A stretch of DNA of 64,000 nt from Vreelandella arcis (lineage in GTDB: Bacteria > Pseudomonadota > Gammaproteobacteria > Pseudomonadales > Halomonadaceae), in the NCBI RefSeq assembly GCF_900103865.1, contig NZ_FNII01000002.1, forward strand, positions 342,255 to 406,254, written 5' to 3'. The position numbers and the translations under genes were made by a program. The notes under the pieces are model-generated. The model was not told where the DNA came from. It saw only the letters and a list, made by a program, of their open reading frames with translations, and did not search any database. Below, piece after piece: positions 19,758 through 29,976 of the stretch. Positions within the stretch are counted from its first letter, which is position 1. Every line of letters begins with the position of its first letter.

Positions 19758-20712
19758 GCACTTTTCCTTGTTCGGGTTGCGCTTCTTTGACTATTTTACG
19801 CAGCGTCAACTCGCCCACGGGCACATCGTGTTGATCCACAACAGTGAGACGGTCGGTATGATCGCGCAGCATCATCGAAAGCCCCTGTAGAAGGGAGAAC
19901 GCTGCGGGAATTCGCGATTGGGCGGGTAATGTAGGCCCCATGGGCGACATGTGATCTTTAACCCGGGTGAGTGCTGCCTGCTTCAACCCACGTTCGAGTC
20001 CACCCAACAACGATTCGACAAACGGATCATTAGGATGCTGGAGCAGCGAAAGCGGTGTACCTTGCTGAACGATATAGCCATCGCGCATCACAACTAAGTG
20101 ATCCGCCAGCCGTAGCGCCTCGTCCATATCGTGGGTGACAAACACCACCGTTTTATGCATCTGTGATTGCAGTCTGGCAAGCTCGTCCTGCAGCTTCTCT
20201 CGAGTGATTGGATCGAGTGCGCCAAACGGCTCATCCATCAGTAAAATATCAGGATCGGCGGCCAGCGCCCTGGCCACCCCCACTCGTTGCGCCTGCCCGC
20301 CAGAAAGTTGGTGGGGGTATTTATGGGCAAACTCGCCAACCGGCAAGCCCAAAAGGCTCATTAACTCTTCTACTTTTGCCTGAACATCAGCCGAAGACCA
20401 TTTAAGCAAGCGCGGCACCAGGCCGATATTGCGCGCCACTGTCCAGTGCGGAAACAGCCCGGTATGTTGAATCACATAACCAATACGCCGACGCAACTTT
20501 ACCGGGTCATAAGCGGCAACCGGATGACCATCTAATATAATCTCGCCGTCGCTGTGCTCAATAAGCCGATTAATCATGCGTAACGTGGTCGATTTACCGC
20601 AGCCGGAAGTACCTACCAGCGCGCAAAACTTTCCTTTTTCAATGTGCAGTGAAATATCATCCACCGCCGCAACGTCGCCAAAGCGCTTGGAAACGTGGGA
20701 GAGCTCGATCAT
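19747..20712 (-). CDS. yehX: Osmoprotectant ABC transporter ATPase, YehX/OsmU type
   Basis: A 321-residue ATPase. Walker A is GTSGCGKST, signature LSGGQAQRVGVARA, Walker B ILLMDEPFGALD, switch histidine in VFVTHDMDEA. The last 80 residues after the ATPase core are a single, degenerate regulatory tail rather than a clear pair of CBS domains. It overlaps the longer permease gene by four bases (ATGA) and the shorter permease gene by 11, so translation of all three is coupled. Family knowledge: the OsmU ATPase energises uptake of glycine betaine or related solutes. Confidence 0.9.
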   Translation of the reverse strand: MIELSHVSKRFGDVAAVDDISLHIEKGKFCALVGTSGCGKSTTLRMINRLIEHSDGEIILDGHPVAAYDPVKLRRRIGYVIQHTGLFPHWTVARNIGLVPRLLKWSSADVQAKVEELMSLLGLPVGEFAHKYPHQLSGGQAQRVGVARALAADPDILLMDEPFGALDPITREKLQDELARLQSQMHKTVVFVTHDMDEALRLADHLVVMRDGYIVQQGTPLSLLQHPNDPFVESLLGGLERGLKQAALTRVKDHMSPMGPTLPAQSRIPAAFSLLQGLSMMLRDHTDRLTVVDQHDVPVGELTLRKIVKEAQPEQGKVRES

Positions 20713-21929
20713 TCAATTTCTCCAGGCCGTGCGGTGTCACTGCGGGGACGAAGGACGTCTGCCAATGCCCCCAACCCGGCATCTGCCATAAGCGCCAGCA
20801 TCAGAATCGGCAACGCGCCCAGCAGCACCATATCCATGGCCGCTTGACCCAAGCCTTGAAAGATAAAAGACCCTAAGCCACCCGCACCGATCAACGCAGC
20901 GACGGCGGTTAAACCAATCGCCTGAACGGTGGTAATCCTGACACCCTCAAGCAATACCGGTAAGGCCAACGGCAAGCGTACTTGCCAGAAACGTTGGCTA
21001 TTGCGCATCCCCATACCGCGAGCGGCCTCTAAGGTATCGGGACTCACTTGCTCAAGGGCGATGTAGGTATTGCGCACCATTGGCAACAAGCTGTAAGCCA
21101 CTAAGGCGATTAACGCCGGAGCCCAGCCAATGCCGCTAACCCCCAGCTGTGACAGCAGTGGCCACTGAGCAGCAAGCCAAGCTAGCGGCCCAAGCATCAA
21201 CCCGAACAGCGCAATGCTGGGGATCGTTTGTAAAAAATTCAGGATGGCAAAAGCTGATTTTTGGAGTTTACTATAGCGTCGCATCAGCAAAGTGAGCGAC
21301 AGCCCGAGCCCAATACTGATCGCAACGGATACAACCACGAGGGTGATATGCTCGCGTAGTGCGCGCCAAAACTGAGCGTCCCGGGCGCGAAATTCTTGTC
21401 CTAGCGCTAACGCCTCAAGCCCCAACGTGGCACACAACGACCACACCAGCCCCACCGCCAGCACCAGCAAGATCGTCCAGCGGCGAAGCAGCACTAAACG
21501 CAAACGCAGTTCTACCCAACACAGCAGTAAAAACGACAACAGGCACCAATAAGCCATCCCCATATTGAGGCGTGCTCCTGGGGTATCGCCACTTATTAGT
21601 CGGTTACTCGCCACCATCAAGCCAAACGGCATTAACAGCAACAATAACAAAACACCTACCAGCGCAACCTGGTAGCCATGGCGGCTAGGCTGGAGGGCTA
21701 ATGCCACCAGAGTAACAATAACACTGGTGACCAGCAGGGCACCTAACCACCCGACCGCGTCGATGAGACCAGCACCCTCACCGCTCACGATACGATTGGG
21801 TGCGACGCTGACCACATCAAATAGCCAAATAGCCGCCAACATGGCGCACGCCAGGAAGATCAAAACGCTATTTGGCTGCCACTGACGCCAAGACACCTGC
21901 GGTCTTGGCAATGCCTCCAACAACGACAT
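20709..21929 (-). CDS. yehY: Osmoprotectant ABC transporter permease with N-terminal extension, YehY/OsmU type
   Basis: A 406-residue permease. The first half (to about residue 185) contains five or six extra membrane helices; the second half is the OpuC-like permease core with ARDAQFWRALREHITLV, LNFLQTIPSIALFGLM and the EAA-like ARGMGMRNSQRFWQVRLPLA. The long form is usual for YehY (385 in E. coli). Two bases separate it from the binding-protein gene. Gene order binding protein, long permease, ATPase, short permease equals E. coli yehZYXW. Confidence 0.88.
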   Translation of the reverse strand: MSLLEALPRPQVSWRQWQPNSVLIFLACAMLAAIWLFDVVSVAPNRIVSGEGAGLIDAVGWLGALLVTSVIVTLVALALQPSRHGYQVALVGVLLLLLLMPFGLMVASNRLISGDTPGARLNMGMAYWCLLSFLLLCWVELRLRLVLLRRWTILLVLAVGLVWSLCATLGLEALALGQEFRARDAQFWRALREHITLVVVSVAISIGLGLSLTLLMRRYSKLQKSAFAILNFLQTIPSIALFGLMLGPLAWLAAQWPLLSQLGVSGIGWAPALIALVAYSLLPMVRNTYIALEQVSPDTLEAARGMGMRNSQRFWQVRLPLALPVLLEGVRITTVQAIGLTAVAALIGAGGLGSFIFQGLGQAAMDMVLLGALPILMLALMADAGLGALADVLRPRSDTARPGEIE

Positions 21930-21931
21930 TA

Positions 21932-22843
21932 TCAGTCGTCCAAGCTATCGAGGTAGTCGCCAGCGACTTGATCCGGTGACATGCCATTGACAGCCACGTC
22001 AGCGTTGAGCTTTTGAAGCGTTTCAAGGTCTAGCGTGCTGAATACCCCCTCGAGCAACGGATCAATCGCCGGATAGGTTGCCAGAACACTTTCGCGCACG
22101 ACGGGAGCAGGTTGATAAACAGGCTGAACCCCCCTTGAGTCTTCAAGCACCACAAGACCCAGTGCGTTTAGTCCCCCATCGGTTCCATAGGTCATCGCGG
22201 CGTTGACGCCACTGGTTTGCTCCGCAGCGGCGCGCATGGTGGCCGCCGTGTTACCCCCTGAAAGCACCAACAGCTGATCATTGCTCAGCTCAAAGCCATA
22301 GGCCTGCTGAAAAGCGGGCAACGCCTGCTGAGATTCAACAAACTCAGCACTTGCTGCAAACTTAAACTCTCCGCCCTCCTCAAGGTAAGTGGCCAAATCG
22401 TCGAGCGTTTTAAGATCATGCGCTTCAGCCACATCGCGACGCACGCTCATGGCCCAGGTATTATTAGCGCTGGCTGGCGTTAACCACACCAGACCTTCCT
22501 GCGCATCGCGCTCGCGAACGGTTTCATAGGCTTTATCAGCATTATTCCATACGTCGCTGTCGGCCATATCAAAGAAAAAAGCACCGTTACCCGTATACTC
22601 GGGATAAAGATCAATTTCGCCTGCTTGCAAAGCGCTACGCACAACACTGCTTCCCCCCAGCTGCAAACGGTCTTCAGTGGGGATGCCGTTGCGTTCCAGC
22701 GTTTGTATGATCAACTCTCCGAGCACCGATCCTTCTGTGTCGATTTTTGACGAGACGACGACCGGGTCATCGGCATGCACTGCTGACAGCGGCAAGAGCG
22801 TCATACAACCGATAGCGACCATTGATTTTGAGGCAAAGCGCAT
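21932..22843 (-). CDS. osmF: Osmoprotectant ABC transporter substrate-binding protein
   Basis: A 303-residue periplasmic binding protein of the OpuAC/ProX type. A signal peptide (about 1-23) ends with AVHA before DDPVVVSSKIDTEG. The core has DLYPEYTGNG and ASANNTWAMSVRRD, expected in the glycine-betaine-binding fold. Start chosen at 22843 because AAAAGGA is spaced eight bases from it; the ATG at 22852 would sit on the ribosome-binding site. A small inverted repeat, ACTCT-TTA-AGAGT (22866-22878), lies just upstream and may contribute to osmotic or stationary-phase regulation, which is guesswork. Confidence 0.88.
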   Translation of the reverse strand: MRFASKSMVAIGCMTLLPLSAVHADDPVVVSSKIDTEGSVLGELIIQTLERNGIPTEDRLQLGGSSVVRSALQAGEIDLYPEYTGNGAFFFDMADSDVWNNADKAYETVRERDAQEGLVWLTPASANNTWAMSVRRDVAEAHDLKTLDDLATYLEEGGEFKFAASAEFVESQQALPAFQQAYGFELSNDQLLVLSGGNTAATMRAAAEQTSGVNAAMTYGTDGGLNALGLVVLEDSRGVQPVYQPAPVVRESVLATYPAIDPLLEGVFSTLDLETLQKLNADVAVNGMSPDQVAGDYLDSLDD

Positions 22844-22931
22844 TGTAATCATCCTTTTAAAATAGACTCTTTAAGAGTATATGCCCGTCGTGCGTTGAAT
22901 TCCGATTCCTACCCAGTAATCACCGCCATCT

Positions 22932-24338
22932 CTAATGGGAAGACTCGACCACCCAGGTGGTGCCTTCACGGGAATCTTTAAGGACAATCCCAAGATCCGC
23001 CAATTCGTCGCGAATGGCATCGGCTTGGGCAAAATCTTTATTGGCTTTGGCTGCCTGACGCTGGGCAATTTTAGCCTCGATGACCGACTCACTGAGTGCC
23101 AGGTGTTGATGCTGCGAGCCTTTCAAGAACGTATCAGGCGCTTGCTGTAGAAGCCCTAGCACGCCTGCTAACCGCTTCAGCTCAGCGGCCAACCGCTGTG
23201 CTTTGTCGGGCGTTTCGGGCTTGGCGCGGTTCACATCACGGGCTAAGTCAAATAGCACCGCCAAGGCTTCCGGCGTATTGAAGTCATCATCCATGGAGGC
23301 CGTAAATCGCTCACGATAGCGATTGATATCCTCGGCATCGCCCGCGCTAACGGCGCTCACATCTATACCGTCTAACGCCGTATAAAACCGCGTTAATGAC
23401 TTTCTGGCCTCAACAAGTGAATCCAGCGAGTAGTTAATTGCGCTGCGATAGTGACTGGCGACCAATAAATAACGCACCACTTCCGGGTCATGCTCTGCCA
23501 GCACTTCCCGAATAGTGAAGAAGTTACCCAGGGATTTCGACATCTTTTCCTGATCAACCCGCACAGCGCCCGCATGCATCCATGTGTTTACATAGGGCTT
23601 ACCGGTAGCCGCTTCGGATTGCGCGATCTCGTTTTCATGGTGGGGAAATGTCAGATCAGGTCCGCCCCCATGAATATCAAAGGTATCCCCCAGGCAGCAG
23701 GTCGACATGGCCGAGCATTCAATATGCCAGCCAGGGCGGCCATTTCCCCAAGGCGAAGGCCAGTGAGCTTCGCCGGGCTTGGCTGCTTTCCACAATACGA
23801 AATCAAGGGGGTCTTCTTTATGTGCATCCACCTCGACACGAGCACCGGAACGCATGTCATCCAACTGTCGGTTATTTAGCTTACCGTAGTCGGCAAATTG
23901 GCGAACACGGTAATACACATCGCCATTATCCGCTGGATAGGCAAAGCCTTTTTCTACCAGCGTCTCAATCATGGTGATGATATCGCCAACGTGCCCCGTT
24001 GCCCGGGGCTCATGGTTGGGCGGCAGCACATTGAGACGCGCTTCGTCCTCATGCATCGCCGCAATCATGCGCTCAGTGAGCGCCGTGATGCTCTCGTCGT
24101 TTTCGTCGGCACGCTTGAGGATCTTGTCATCGATATCGGTGATATTGCGCACGTAATTGACATCGTAGCCACGTTCGCGCAAATAACGGGTAATGACATC
24201 AAACGCCACCATGACGCGGGCGTGGCCAAGGTGGCAATAGTCATACACCGTCATGCCGCAGACATACATGCTGACCTTGCCCGCCACCAGCGGGGTGAAA
24301 GGTTCTTTGCGACGTGTCAGCGTATTATAGATTTGCAT
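22932..24338 (-). CDS. cysS: Cysteinyl-tRNA synthetase
   Basis: A 468-residue class I synthetase charging tRNA-Cys. The HIGH equivalent is CHLGHAR (36-39), the KMSKS loop reads EKMSKSLGN near residue 266, and zinc ligands include C27 in YVCGMT, C209-region CSAMS and [10 protein letters not shown]. Length agrees with the family (461 in E. coli). It lies 11 bases downstream of glnS on the same strand, the arrangement also known in Pseudomonas. Confidence 0.96.
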   Translation of the reverse strand: MQIYNTLTRRKEPFTPLVAGKVSMYVCGMTVYDYCHLGHARVMVAFDVITRYLRERGYDVNYVRNITDIDDKILKRADENDESITALTERMIAAMHEDEARLNVLPPNHEPRATGHVGDIITMIETLVEKGFAYPADNGDVYYRVRQFADYGKLNNRQLDDMRSGARVEVDAHKEDPLDFVLWKAAKPGEAHWPSPWGNGRPGWHIECSAMSTCCLGDTFDIHGGGPDLTFPHHENEIAQSEAATGKPYVNTWMHAGAVRVDQEKMSKSLGNFFTIREVLAEHDPEVVRYLLVASHYRSAINYSLDSLVEARKSLTRFYTALDGIDVSAVSAGDAEDINRYRERFTASMDDDFNTPEALAVLFDLARDVNRAKPETPDKAQRLAAELKRLAGVLGLLQQAPDTFLKGSQHQHLALSESVIEAKIAQRQAAKANKDFAQADAIRDELADLGIVLKDSREGTTWVVESSH

Positions 24339-24349
24339 ATGCCGATTCC

Positions 24350-26029
24350 TTAACCTTTCTGCTTGATTTTCGCCCAGCTATCTTTGAGCCCCACGGTGCG
24401 GTTGAACACCAGATGATCCGGCGTGGAAACGTGACGATCCGCACAGAAATAGCCCACCCGCTCGAACTGGTAGCGCGCTTCAGGGCCCGCGTCCGCCAGG
24501 CTGGGTTCGCCGATTGCCTGGCAAACGGTCAGTGACTCGGGGTTCAAATGGTCAAGGAAGTCGACGTCCTTATCGCGATCCGGCTGTTCGACCATGAACA
24601 GGTTGTCGTACAGCCGCACTTCCAGCGGAATACCGTGGTCGACGCTTACCCAGTGAATAACACCCTTCACTTTGCGACCTTCCGGGTTTTTGCCCAAAGT
24701 GTCAAAATCGACTGAACAGTGCAGCTCCGTCACCTCTCCTGCGGCATTTTTAATCACCTCATCGCAACGGATGACGTAGCTATTACGCAGGCGGACTTCT
24801 TTACCCGGAGCCAAGCGGAAGAATTTTTTGGGTGCATCTTCCATGAAGTCATCTTGGTCGATGTAAATCTCGCGGGTTAAAGGCACTTTACGCGCAGGCA
24901 TATCGTCACGCGCGGGATGCCCTAGCACGTCATACTCTTCCTCGTGGCCTTCGGGTACGTTGGTTAAGACGACTTTGAGCGGCTTTAAAACACACATGGC
25001 CCGCTGCGCATTATCTTCAAGATCCGAACGAATAGCGTGGGTCAACATGGCAATGTCGACCAGGCCACCGTCGGCGCGGGTAACACCGATCATGTCGCAG
25101 AACTTGCGAATGGATGCCGGCGTGTAACCGCGGCGACGCATGCCCGAGATGGTCGGCATGCGCGGGTCATCCCAGCCATCGACGATCTGCTCGTCGACTA
25201 ACATTTTAAGCTTGCGCTTAGACGTCAGTGTGTAGTTCAGGTTTAACCTGGCAAACTCGATCTGGCGTGGTTTGGCAGGCACCGGCAAATTATTCAAAAA
25301 CCACTCGTATAACGGCCGGTGATCTTCGAACTCTAAGGTGCATATAGAGTGGGTCACGCCTTCAATGGCGTCGGACTGACCATGAGTAAAATCGTAGGAC
25401 GGATAAATTTTCCACTTATCGCCGGTTTGGTGATGGCTGGCATGGCGGATTCGATACAGGATTGGGTCGCGCAGATTGATATTGGGCGATGCCATATCGA
25501 TTTTAGCGCGCAGCACCTTTTCACTTTCGCCAAATTCACCCTGACGCATGCGCTCGAGAAGATCCAGGTTTTCTTCAGCGCTACGCTCACGGTAGGGGCT
25601 TGGTTGCCCCGGCTCGGTTAACGTACCGCGATATTCACGAATCTGGTCGGGTGTCAGGTCATCCACATAGGCTTTACCCTCGCGGATTAGATGCTGTGCC
25701 CACGCATACAACTGGTCGAAATAGTCAGACGCGAAACGCACCTGGCCGGCCCATTCAAATCCCAGCCAATTAACGTCTTCTTTGATAGCATCAATGTAGG
25801 CTTGCTCTTCTTTGGTGGGGTTGGTGTCGTCGAAGCGCAAGTGACACTCACCACCCATCTGCTCCGCCAACCCAAAATTCAGACAGATCGACTTCGCATG
25901 GCCAATATGCAAGAAACCATTGGGTTCTGGGGGGAAGCGCGTCACGATTTTTGTGACCTGGCCGCCCTCAATTTCGTCGAGTACTTGGTTGCGAATGAAG
26001 TTCGGCGCTGGGGTGGTCTCGTTGGTCAT
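24350..26029 (-). CDS. glnS: Glutaminyl-tRNA synthetase
   Basis: A 559-residue class I synthetase that charges tRNA-Gln directly. [20 protein letters not shown], with HIGH at 41-44, and TSKRKL as the KMSKS-type loop are visible; the C-terminal half is the beta-barrel anticodon-binding region ([20 protein letters not shown] region). Its presence means the organism need not use the Gatcab transamidation route for glutamine. It is divergent from ppiB across a 156-base gap and forms an operon with cysS. Confidence 0.96.
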   Translation of the reverse strand: MTNETTPAPNFIRNQVLDEIEGGQVTKIVTRFPPEPNGFLHIGHAKSICLNFGLAEQMGGECHLRFDDTNPTKEEQAYIDAIKEDVNWLGFEWAGQVRFASDYFDQLYAWAQHLIREGKAYVDDLTPDQIREYRGTLTEPGQPSPYRERSAEENLDLLERMRQGEFGESEKVLRAKIDMASPNINLRDPILYRIRHASHHQTGDKWKIYPSYDFTHGQSDAIEGVTHSICTLEFEDHRPLYEWFLNNLPVPAKPRQIEFARLNLNYTLTSKRKLKMLVDEQIVDGWDDPRMPTISGMRRRGYTPASIRKFCDMIGVTRADGGLVDIAMLTHAIRSDLEDNAQRAMCVLKPLKVVLTNVPEGHEEEYDVLGHPARDDMPARKVPLTREIYIDQDDFMEDAPKKFFRLAPGKEVRLRNSYVIRCDEVIKNAAGEVTELHCSVDFDTLGKNPEGRKVKGVIHWVSVDHGIPLEVRLYDNLFMVEQPDRDKDVDFLDHLNPESLTVCQAIGEPSLADAGPEARYQFERVGYFCADRHVSTPDHLVFNRTVGLKDSWAKIKQKG

Positions 26030-26185
26030 GGTGGTGTTGATAACCTCATGGTGGATGGTGTGCTTGGCGTCGTCTGCCTTACGCTAACGGTATAGCGCTT
26101 CGCGGTGCCACGCAAAACCGTTATTATAACGTGACGCCGATGCACAGCGCCAAGGCGAACGCCTTTATTGAACAGGAATTTATCT

Positions 26186-26686
26186 ATGATCGTATTACAG
26201 ACGAACCACGGAGACATCACGATTGCGCTTAATCATGAAAAAGCGCCCGTCACCGCCGCTAACTTCGAGCAATACGTTCGTGATGGCTTTTACGACGGCA
26301 CCCTCTTCCATCGCGTCATTGACGGTTTCATGGTTCAGGGTGGCGGGTTTGATCAAGATTTCAATCAAAAGCCTACGCGTGATCCAATCGAAAACGAAGC
26401 GGATAACGGCTTAAAAAATACCAAAGGCACCCTGGCAATGGCACGCACCCAGGATCCGCACTCGGCCACTGCTCAGTTTTTTATTAATGTGGGTGATAAT
26501 AGCTTTCTAGACCACAGTGGTAAAAACCTACAGGGCTGGGGCTATGCGGTTTTTGCTGAAGTCGTCGAGGGCATGGACGTGGTCAATGCCATTCGAGGTG
26601 TCAGCACCACGCGCCGTGGCATGCATGCCGATGTGCCCGCAGAGGATGTGATTATCGAGCGCGCTTACATTAAGGAAGCAGAATAG
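26186..26686 (+). CDS. ppiB: Cytoplasmic peptidyl-prolyl cis-trans isomerase B (cyclophilin)
   Basis: A 166-residue cyclophilin without a signal peptide, so cytoplasmic. Active-site landmarks are [13 protein letters not shown] (catalytic arginine), [12 protein letters not shown] and the [11 protein letters not shown] strand. The ATG at 26186 follows CAGGAAT; a TTG at 26168 in the same frame is unlikely. lpxH follows after 14 bases. Confidence 0.95.
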   Translation: MIVLQTNHGDITIALNHEKAPVTAANFEQYVRDGFYDGTLFHRVIDGFMVQGGGFDQDFNQKPTRDPIENEADNGLKNTKGTLAMARTQDPHSATAQFFINVGDNSFLDHSGKNLQGWGYAVFAEVVEGMDVVNAIRGVSTTRRGMHADVPAEDVIIERAYIKEAE

Positions 26687-26700
26687 TCCCTAGGAGCCCT

Positions 26701-27468
26701 ATGCGTACTCTGCTGGTAGCTGATATGCACCTGAGTAGCGATACCCCTGAGATTAATCAGGGGTTTTATCGTTACCTAGAACAAACTGCTAAAGGGGCTG
26801 ATGCCCTGTATATTTTAGGCGACCTGTTTGACGCCTGGATAGGCGATGACCTACTCGATACCCCCCATCCCTTAGCCAGCGTCGCCCAGGAAGTCATCGA
26901 GCGATTACATAAGCTTAGTAGCGATGGAACCACTGTTTATTTTATTCACGGCAACCGTGACTTTTTAATAGGTCAGCGTTTCATCGCCGCATGCCAGGCA
27001 ACACTGTTGTCGGATACCGAAGAAGTCGAGCTCCAGGGGCTTCCTGCGGTGATTCTTCATGGCGATAGTTTGTGCACCCATGATGAAGCTTACATGGCTT
27101 TCCGCCAACAATCCCGTGATCATCAATGGCAGGCTCAAATACTTGCGATGCCGCTTGAGCAGCGGTTGGAGTTGGCCAAAAGCCTGCGTATGCAGTCTGG
27201 CGATGCCAATGCCAAAAAAGCGGAGGCCATTATGGATGTGACCCACGAAGAAGTCGTCGCCTTAATGGAGAACTGCGGCGTCGCCACCATGATTCATGGG
27301 CATACCCATCGACCCAAGGTGCACGACTTAACCGTGGAAGATGTTCCCGCTAAGCGTTTTGTACTGGGCGACTGGGATGAACAACACGGTTGGGACATTG
27401 TGATAGAAAAAACCGACCGCGCACCACGATTACGCCAGTTCCCACTGAGCAGCCCACCGTCAGCATAG
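26701..27468 (+). CDS. lpxH: UDP-2,3-diacylglucosamine diphosphatase
   Basis: A 255-residue metallophosphoesterase that hydrolyses UDP-2,3-diacylglucosamine to lipid X in lipid A synthesis, at the inner face of the cytoplasmic membrane. Metal ligands are visible: D8 and H10 (ADMHLSS), D41 (GDLFDAWIGDD), the asparagine of HGNRD, the histidine of LHGDSL and the HGHTHRP motif. The length is close to E. coli LpxH (240). Same strand as ppiB, 14 bases away. Confidence 0.95.
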   Translation: MRTLLVADMHLSSDTPEINQGFYRYLEQTAKGADALYILGDLFDAWIGDDLLDTPHPLASVAQEVIERLHKLSSDGTTVYFIHGNRDFLIGQRFIAACQATLLSDTEEVELQGLPAVILHGDSLCTHDEAYMAFRQQSRDHQWQAQILAMPLEQRLELAKSLRMQSGDANAKKAEAIMDVTHEEVVALMENCGVATMIHGHTHRPKVHDLTVEDVPAKRFVLGDWDEQHGWDIVIEKTDRAPRLRQFPLSSPPSA

Positions 27469-27530
27469 CCTTTAAGTGGCTTACTTCATCAAAGCCACCC
27501 ACCGCCATGCGTCAATCACTGTACAAACAA

Positions 27531-27560
27531 AAAAAGCCGATCAATGTGATCGGCTTTTTT
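27531..27560. terminator. Bidirectional terminator between lpxH and ppiD
   Basis: A perfect stem (AAAAAGCCGATCA with TGATCGGCTTTTT, loop ATG) with T-runs on both strands. It lies between two converging genes and would end both transcripts. Confidence 0.9.
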
Positions 27561-27581
27561 ACATGGCGGCAAACCTAGCGG

Positions 27582-29402
27582 TTAACGCTCAATTTCCGCA
27601 TCGCTGCGTAGATCATCGATAAGCCCCTGGATGATCGACTGCGCGCGTAATTGCTCCGCCATTCGAGCAACAAAACTTTCGCGCTCTTCATCGGGATCGC
27701 CTTTAGTCACCTCGTCCAACGCGAGTAGGGCAACGCCACTGGGCATCGGCGCTGTGCGGTAGGTGCTTTCGCCCTCTTCAGGGGATGGCATCTTAAAGGC
27801 AGCCTGAACAATCAATTGCGAAGCAGTCACAGTGTCTTGGCGCCGAACATTATTCGCTTCCAGCCACTCACCGTCGATTGATTCACCGGCTTCCAGCTTA
27901 GCCATCATATCTTCAGCCTGCTGTTGTAAGCGCTCTTGCTGCTGCTGGGCACGCACCGCCGAGGCGACCTCATCCCGAACCTCATCTAAGGGTAGCTGGG
28001 CTTGCTCACGGTGCTCTGCAACGCGAACCACCAACCGACGATCTTCGTCGAGCTCGATCACTTCACTGTTATAGCCTTCCTCAAGCACATCATCGCTAAA
28101 GGCCTGCTCCATGACACCTGGTTCAAACAAGACACTATCGCCTTCATCGCCTCGGGCCAGCCAGTCACTTTCTTGAAGCGATAGTGATAGATCGTCAGCC
28201 ACACTTTTTAAATCATCGGCGGCAAAGCTCTCATCGATCAGTTGTTGAACCTTTTCGTTGAACTCGTCACTCACTTCATCCATCGCCACGGCTTCACGAA
28301 GAGCGTCGCGTTGCTCATCAAACGCGGGGCGGTCAATATCGGTGACTTTAATGATGTGCAAGGCGTTATCCATCTCCACCGCAGAGGAGGTTTCGCCTTC
28401 ATCGAGCGAGAAAGCGGCTTCGTCAAAGGCCTCACCAAAGAAGCCACGACTGATCATGCCTAGATCACCACCGTCTTCCGCGCTGGCGGTATCGTCCGAG
28501 TAGCGTACCGCCGTATCAGCAAAGGATTCGCCATCTTCCAATGCTTGCAGAGCCTCTTGTGCTTGCTGCTGGGCTTCTTCACGGCTACGTTCATCACCGA
28601 ACGTAATCATGATATGGGCAACACTGCGATCGGCGTTCTGGTTTCGCTCGCGCCACGCCTGACGAAGCGTTTCTTCGTCTACTTCAATACCGCTGGCCAT
28701 TTCGCGACGATCAATTAATACGTACTCAAGGCGCACTTGCTCGGGCCGCTTAAAACGCTCGGCATTTTCTTGGTAATAGGTTTCAAGCGCGTCTTCGCTA
28801 ATCTCAACCTCGCCTTCAAGATCATCGGCATCTAATATCAGGTAACGAAAACTACGCTGCTGGCGCTGCAGTTCCGCTAGGCGCTGGCGTTCACTATCCA
28901 GCGTGAAATCGCTGAACATGAGGCCCTGCTGCAGTTGTTGTCGCTTAACGTCCACTGCCAGCTCTTCACGAAATGAAAGCGGCGTATAGCCGGCACTGGA
29001 TAAACGGTTACGGAAAATGTCCGATGAAAACTGTCCGTCCTCGTTTTGAAATTCAGGAATGCCAAGAATCAGTTGATCAACTTGGTCTTCCGATACGTAA
29101 AAACCACCCTCTTCGGCGTATTGCGTAAGCAGCTTTTGGGTCACTAGCTCATTTAAGACGTCGCTGCGCAATTGGCGCTCTTGCTCGGGAGGCACTTGCC
29201 CTGAACGCATCGCGCGTTGAACTTCCATTTCAACTTGTTGGCGCATGATGGGCTCGCCATTCACGCTGACTTCTTGATTAGGATCGTCGCCAAACAGGCC
29301 GAACAAAGATTCCACTCCAAAGAGCGCCATGGCTGCCACCATGACCCCAATAATAATCTTGGCTCCCCAGCTTCTGGATCCATCTCGAATACTTTGCAGC
29401 AT
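27582..29402 (-). CDS. ppiD: Periplasmic folding chaperone / peptidyl-prolyl isomerase D
   Basis: A 606-residue protein anchored by one N-terminal membrane helix (about 14-34, IIIGVMVAAMALFGVESLF region) with the bulk in the periplasm. A SurA-N-like chaperone domain follows, then a parvulin PpiC domain (from AHIMITFGDE to ALHIIKVTD, about 265-360) and a C-terminal chaperone part. It helps secreted and outer-membrane proteins fold after the Sec translocon. It is very acidic. It lies downstream of hupB with a strong terminator between them, so it needs its own promoter in the 58-base gap or readthrough. Confidence 0.93.
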   Translation of the reverse strand: MLQSIRDGSRSWGAKIIIGVMVAAMALFGVESLFGLFGDDPNQEVSVNGEPIMRQQVEMEVQRAMRSGQVPPEQERQLRSDVLNELVTQKLLTQYAEEGGFYVSEDQVDQLILGIPEFQNEDGQFSSDIFRNRLSSAGYTPLSFREELAVDVKRQQLQQGLMFSDFTLDSERQRLAELQRQQRSFRYLILDADDLEGEVEISEDALETYYQENAERFKRPEQVRLEYVLIDRREMASGIEVDEETLRQAWRERNQNADRSVAHIMITFGDERSREEAQQQAQEALQALEDGESFADTAVRYSDDTASAEDGGDLGMISRGFFGEAFDEAAFSLDEGETSSAVEMDNALHIIKVTDIDRPAFDEQRDALREAVAMDEVSDEFNEKVQQLIDESFAADDLKSVADDLSLSLQESDWLARGDEGDSVLFEPGVMEQAFSDDVLEEGYNSEVIELDEDRRLVVRVAEHREQAQLPLDEVRDEVASAVRAQQQQERLQQQAEDMMAKLEAGESIDGEWLEANNVRRQDTVTASQLIVQAAFKMPSPEEGESTYRTAPMPSGVALLALDEVTKGDPDEERESFVARMAEQLRAQSIIQGLIDDLRSDAEIER

Positions 29403-29461
29403 GTTTGCCTCAGATATACTCAGCTAAACGGGTCGCCCTAACGTGTGGGCTAGAAAATAAC

Positions 29462-29491
29462 ATGGGCGCATCGCGGTTGCGATGCGCCCAT
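29462..29491 (-). terminator. Terminator after hupB
   Basis: A perfect 12-bp stem (TGGGCGCATCGC and its complement, loop AACC on the minus strand), followed by GTTATTTTC. It is 23 bases downstream of the hupB stop. Confidence 0.85.
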
Positions 29492-29513
29492 AGATTATAC
29501 AAACGCGGACAAA

Positions 29514-29786
29514 TTAGTTAACGGCGTCTTTCAAGGCTTTACCGGCTTTGAAGCTAGGCACTTTTGCCGCACTGATCTGAATTGGCTGACCTGTCTGCGG
29601 GTTACGGCCAGTGCGCGCAGCACGTTCTTTAATCGCGAAGGTTCCAAAGCCCACCAGTGAAACGCTATCGCCTTTTTTAAGGCTATCGGTGACAGACTCC
29701 ACCATGGCATCCAATGCGCGGGTTGCCGCTGCTTTTGGTATATCGGCAGACGCGGCAATGGCTTCAATCAGCTCAGACTTATTCAC
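29514..29786 (-). CDS. hupB: DNA-binding protein HU, beta type
   Basis: A 90-residue nucleoid protein. [21 protein letters not shown] begins the dimerisation helices (quoted in part: [10 protein letters not shown]), and the DNA-binding arm carries [17 protein letters not shown] with the intercalating proline. It bends and compacts DNA without strong sequence preference. Location between lon and ppiD is conserved in gammaproteobacteria. A 190-base gap to lon should hold its promoter. Confidence 0.95.
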   Translation of the reverse strand: MNKSELIEAIAASADIPKAAATRALDAMVESVTDSLKKGDSVSLVGFGTFAIKERAARTGRNPQTGQPIQISAAKVPSFKAGKALKDAVN

Positions 29787-29976
29787 ACTTCACCCCTTGA
29801 CTGTTTCAAAAAAAATGGCTCTAACGGCATGGTCACCGATGTAATCGACGATCAAAGCATAGCAGCGTTTTATAGCAATGCCTCGAAACGACTGTCAAGC
29901 GACCCTGCCCGAATGTGCCCGCCATAACGGCATTGGGCAATGATACAAACAAAATATCGGCGGTTATTCAGCGCTG

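Noticed and set aside
29914..29942. Hairpin between hupB and lon considered as the lon terminator
   Set aside because: The stem is interrupted and no T-run follows on the minus strand, so it cannot be called.
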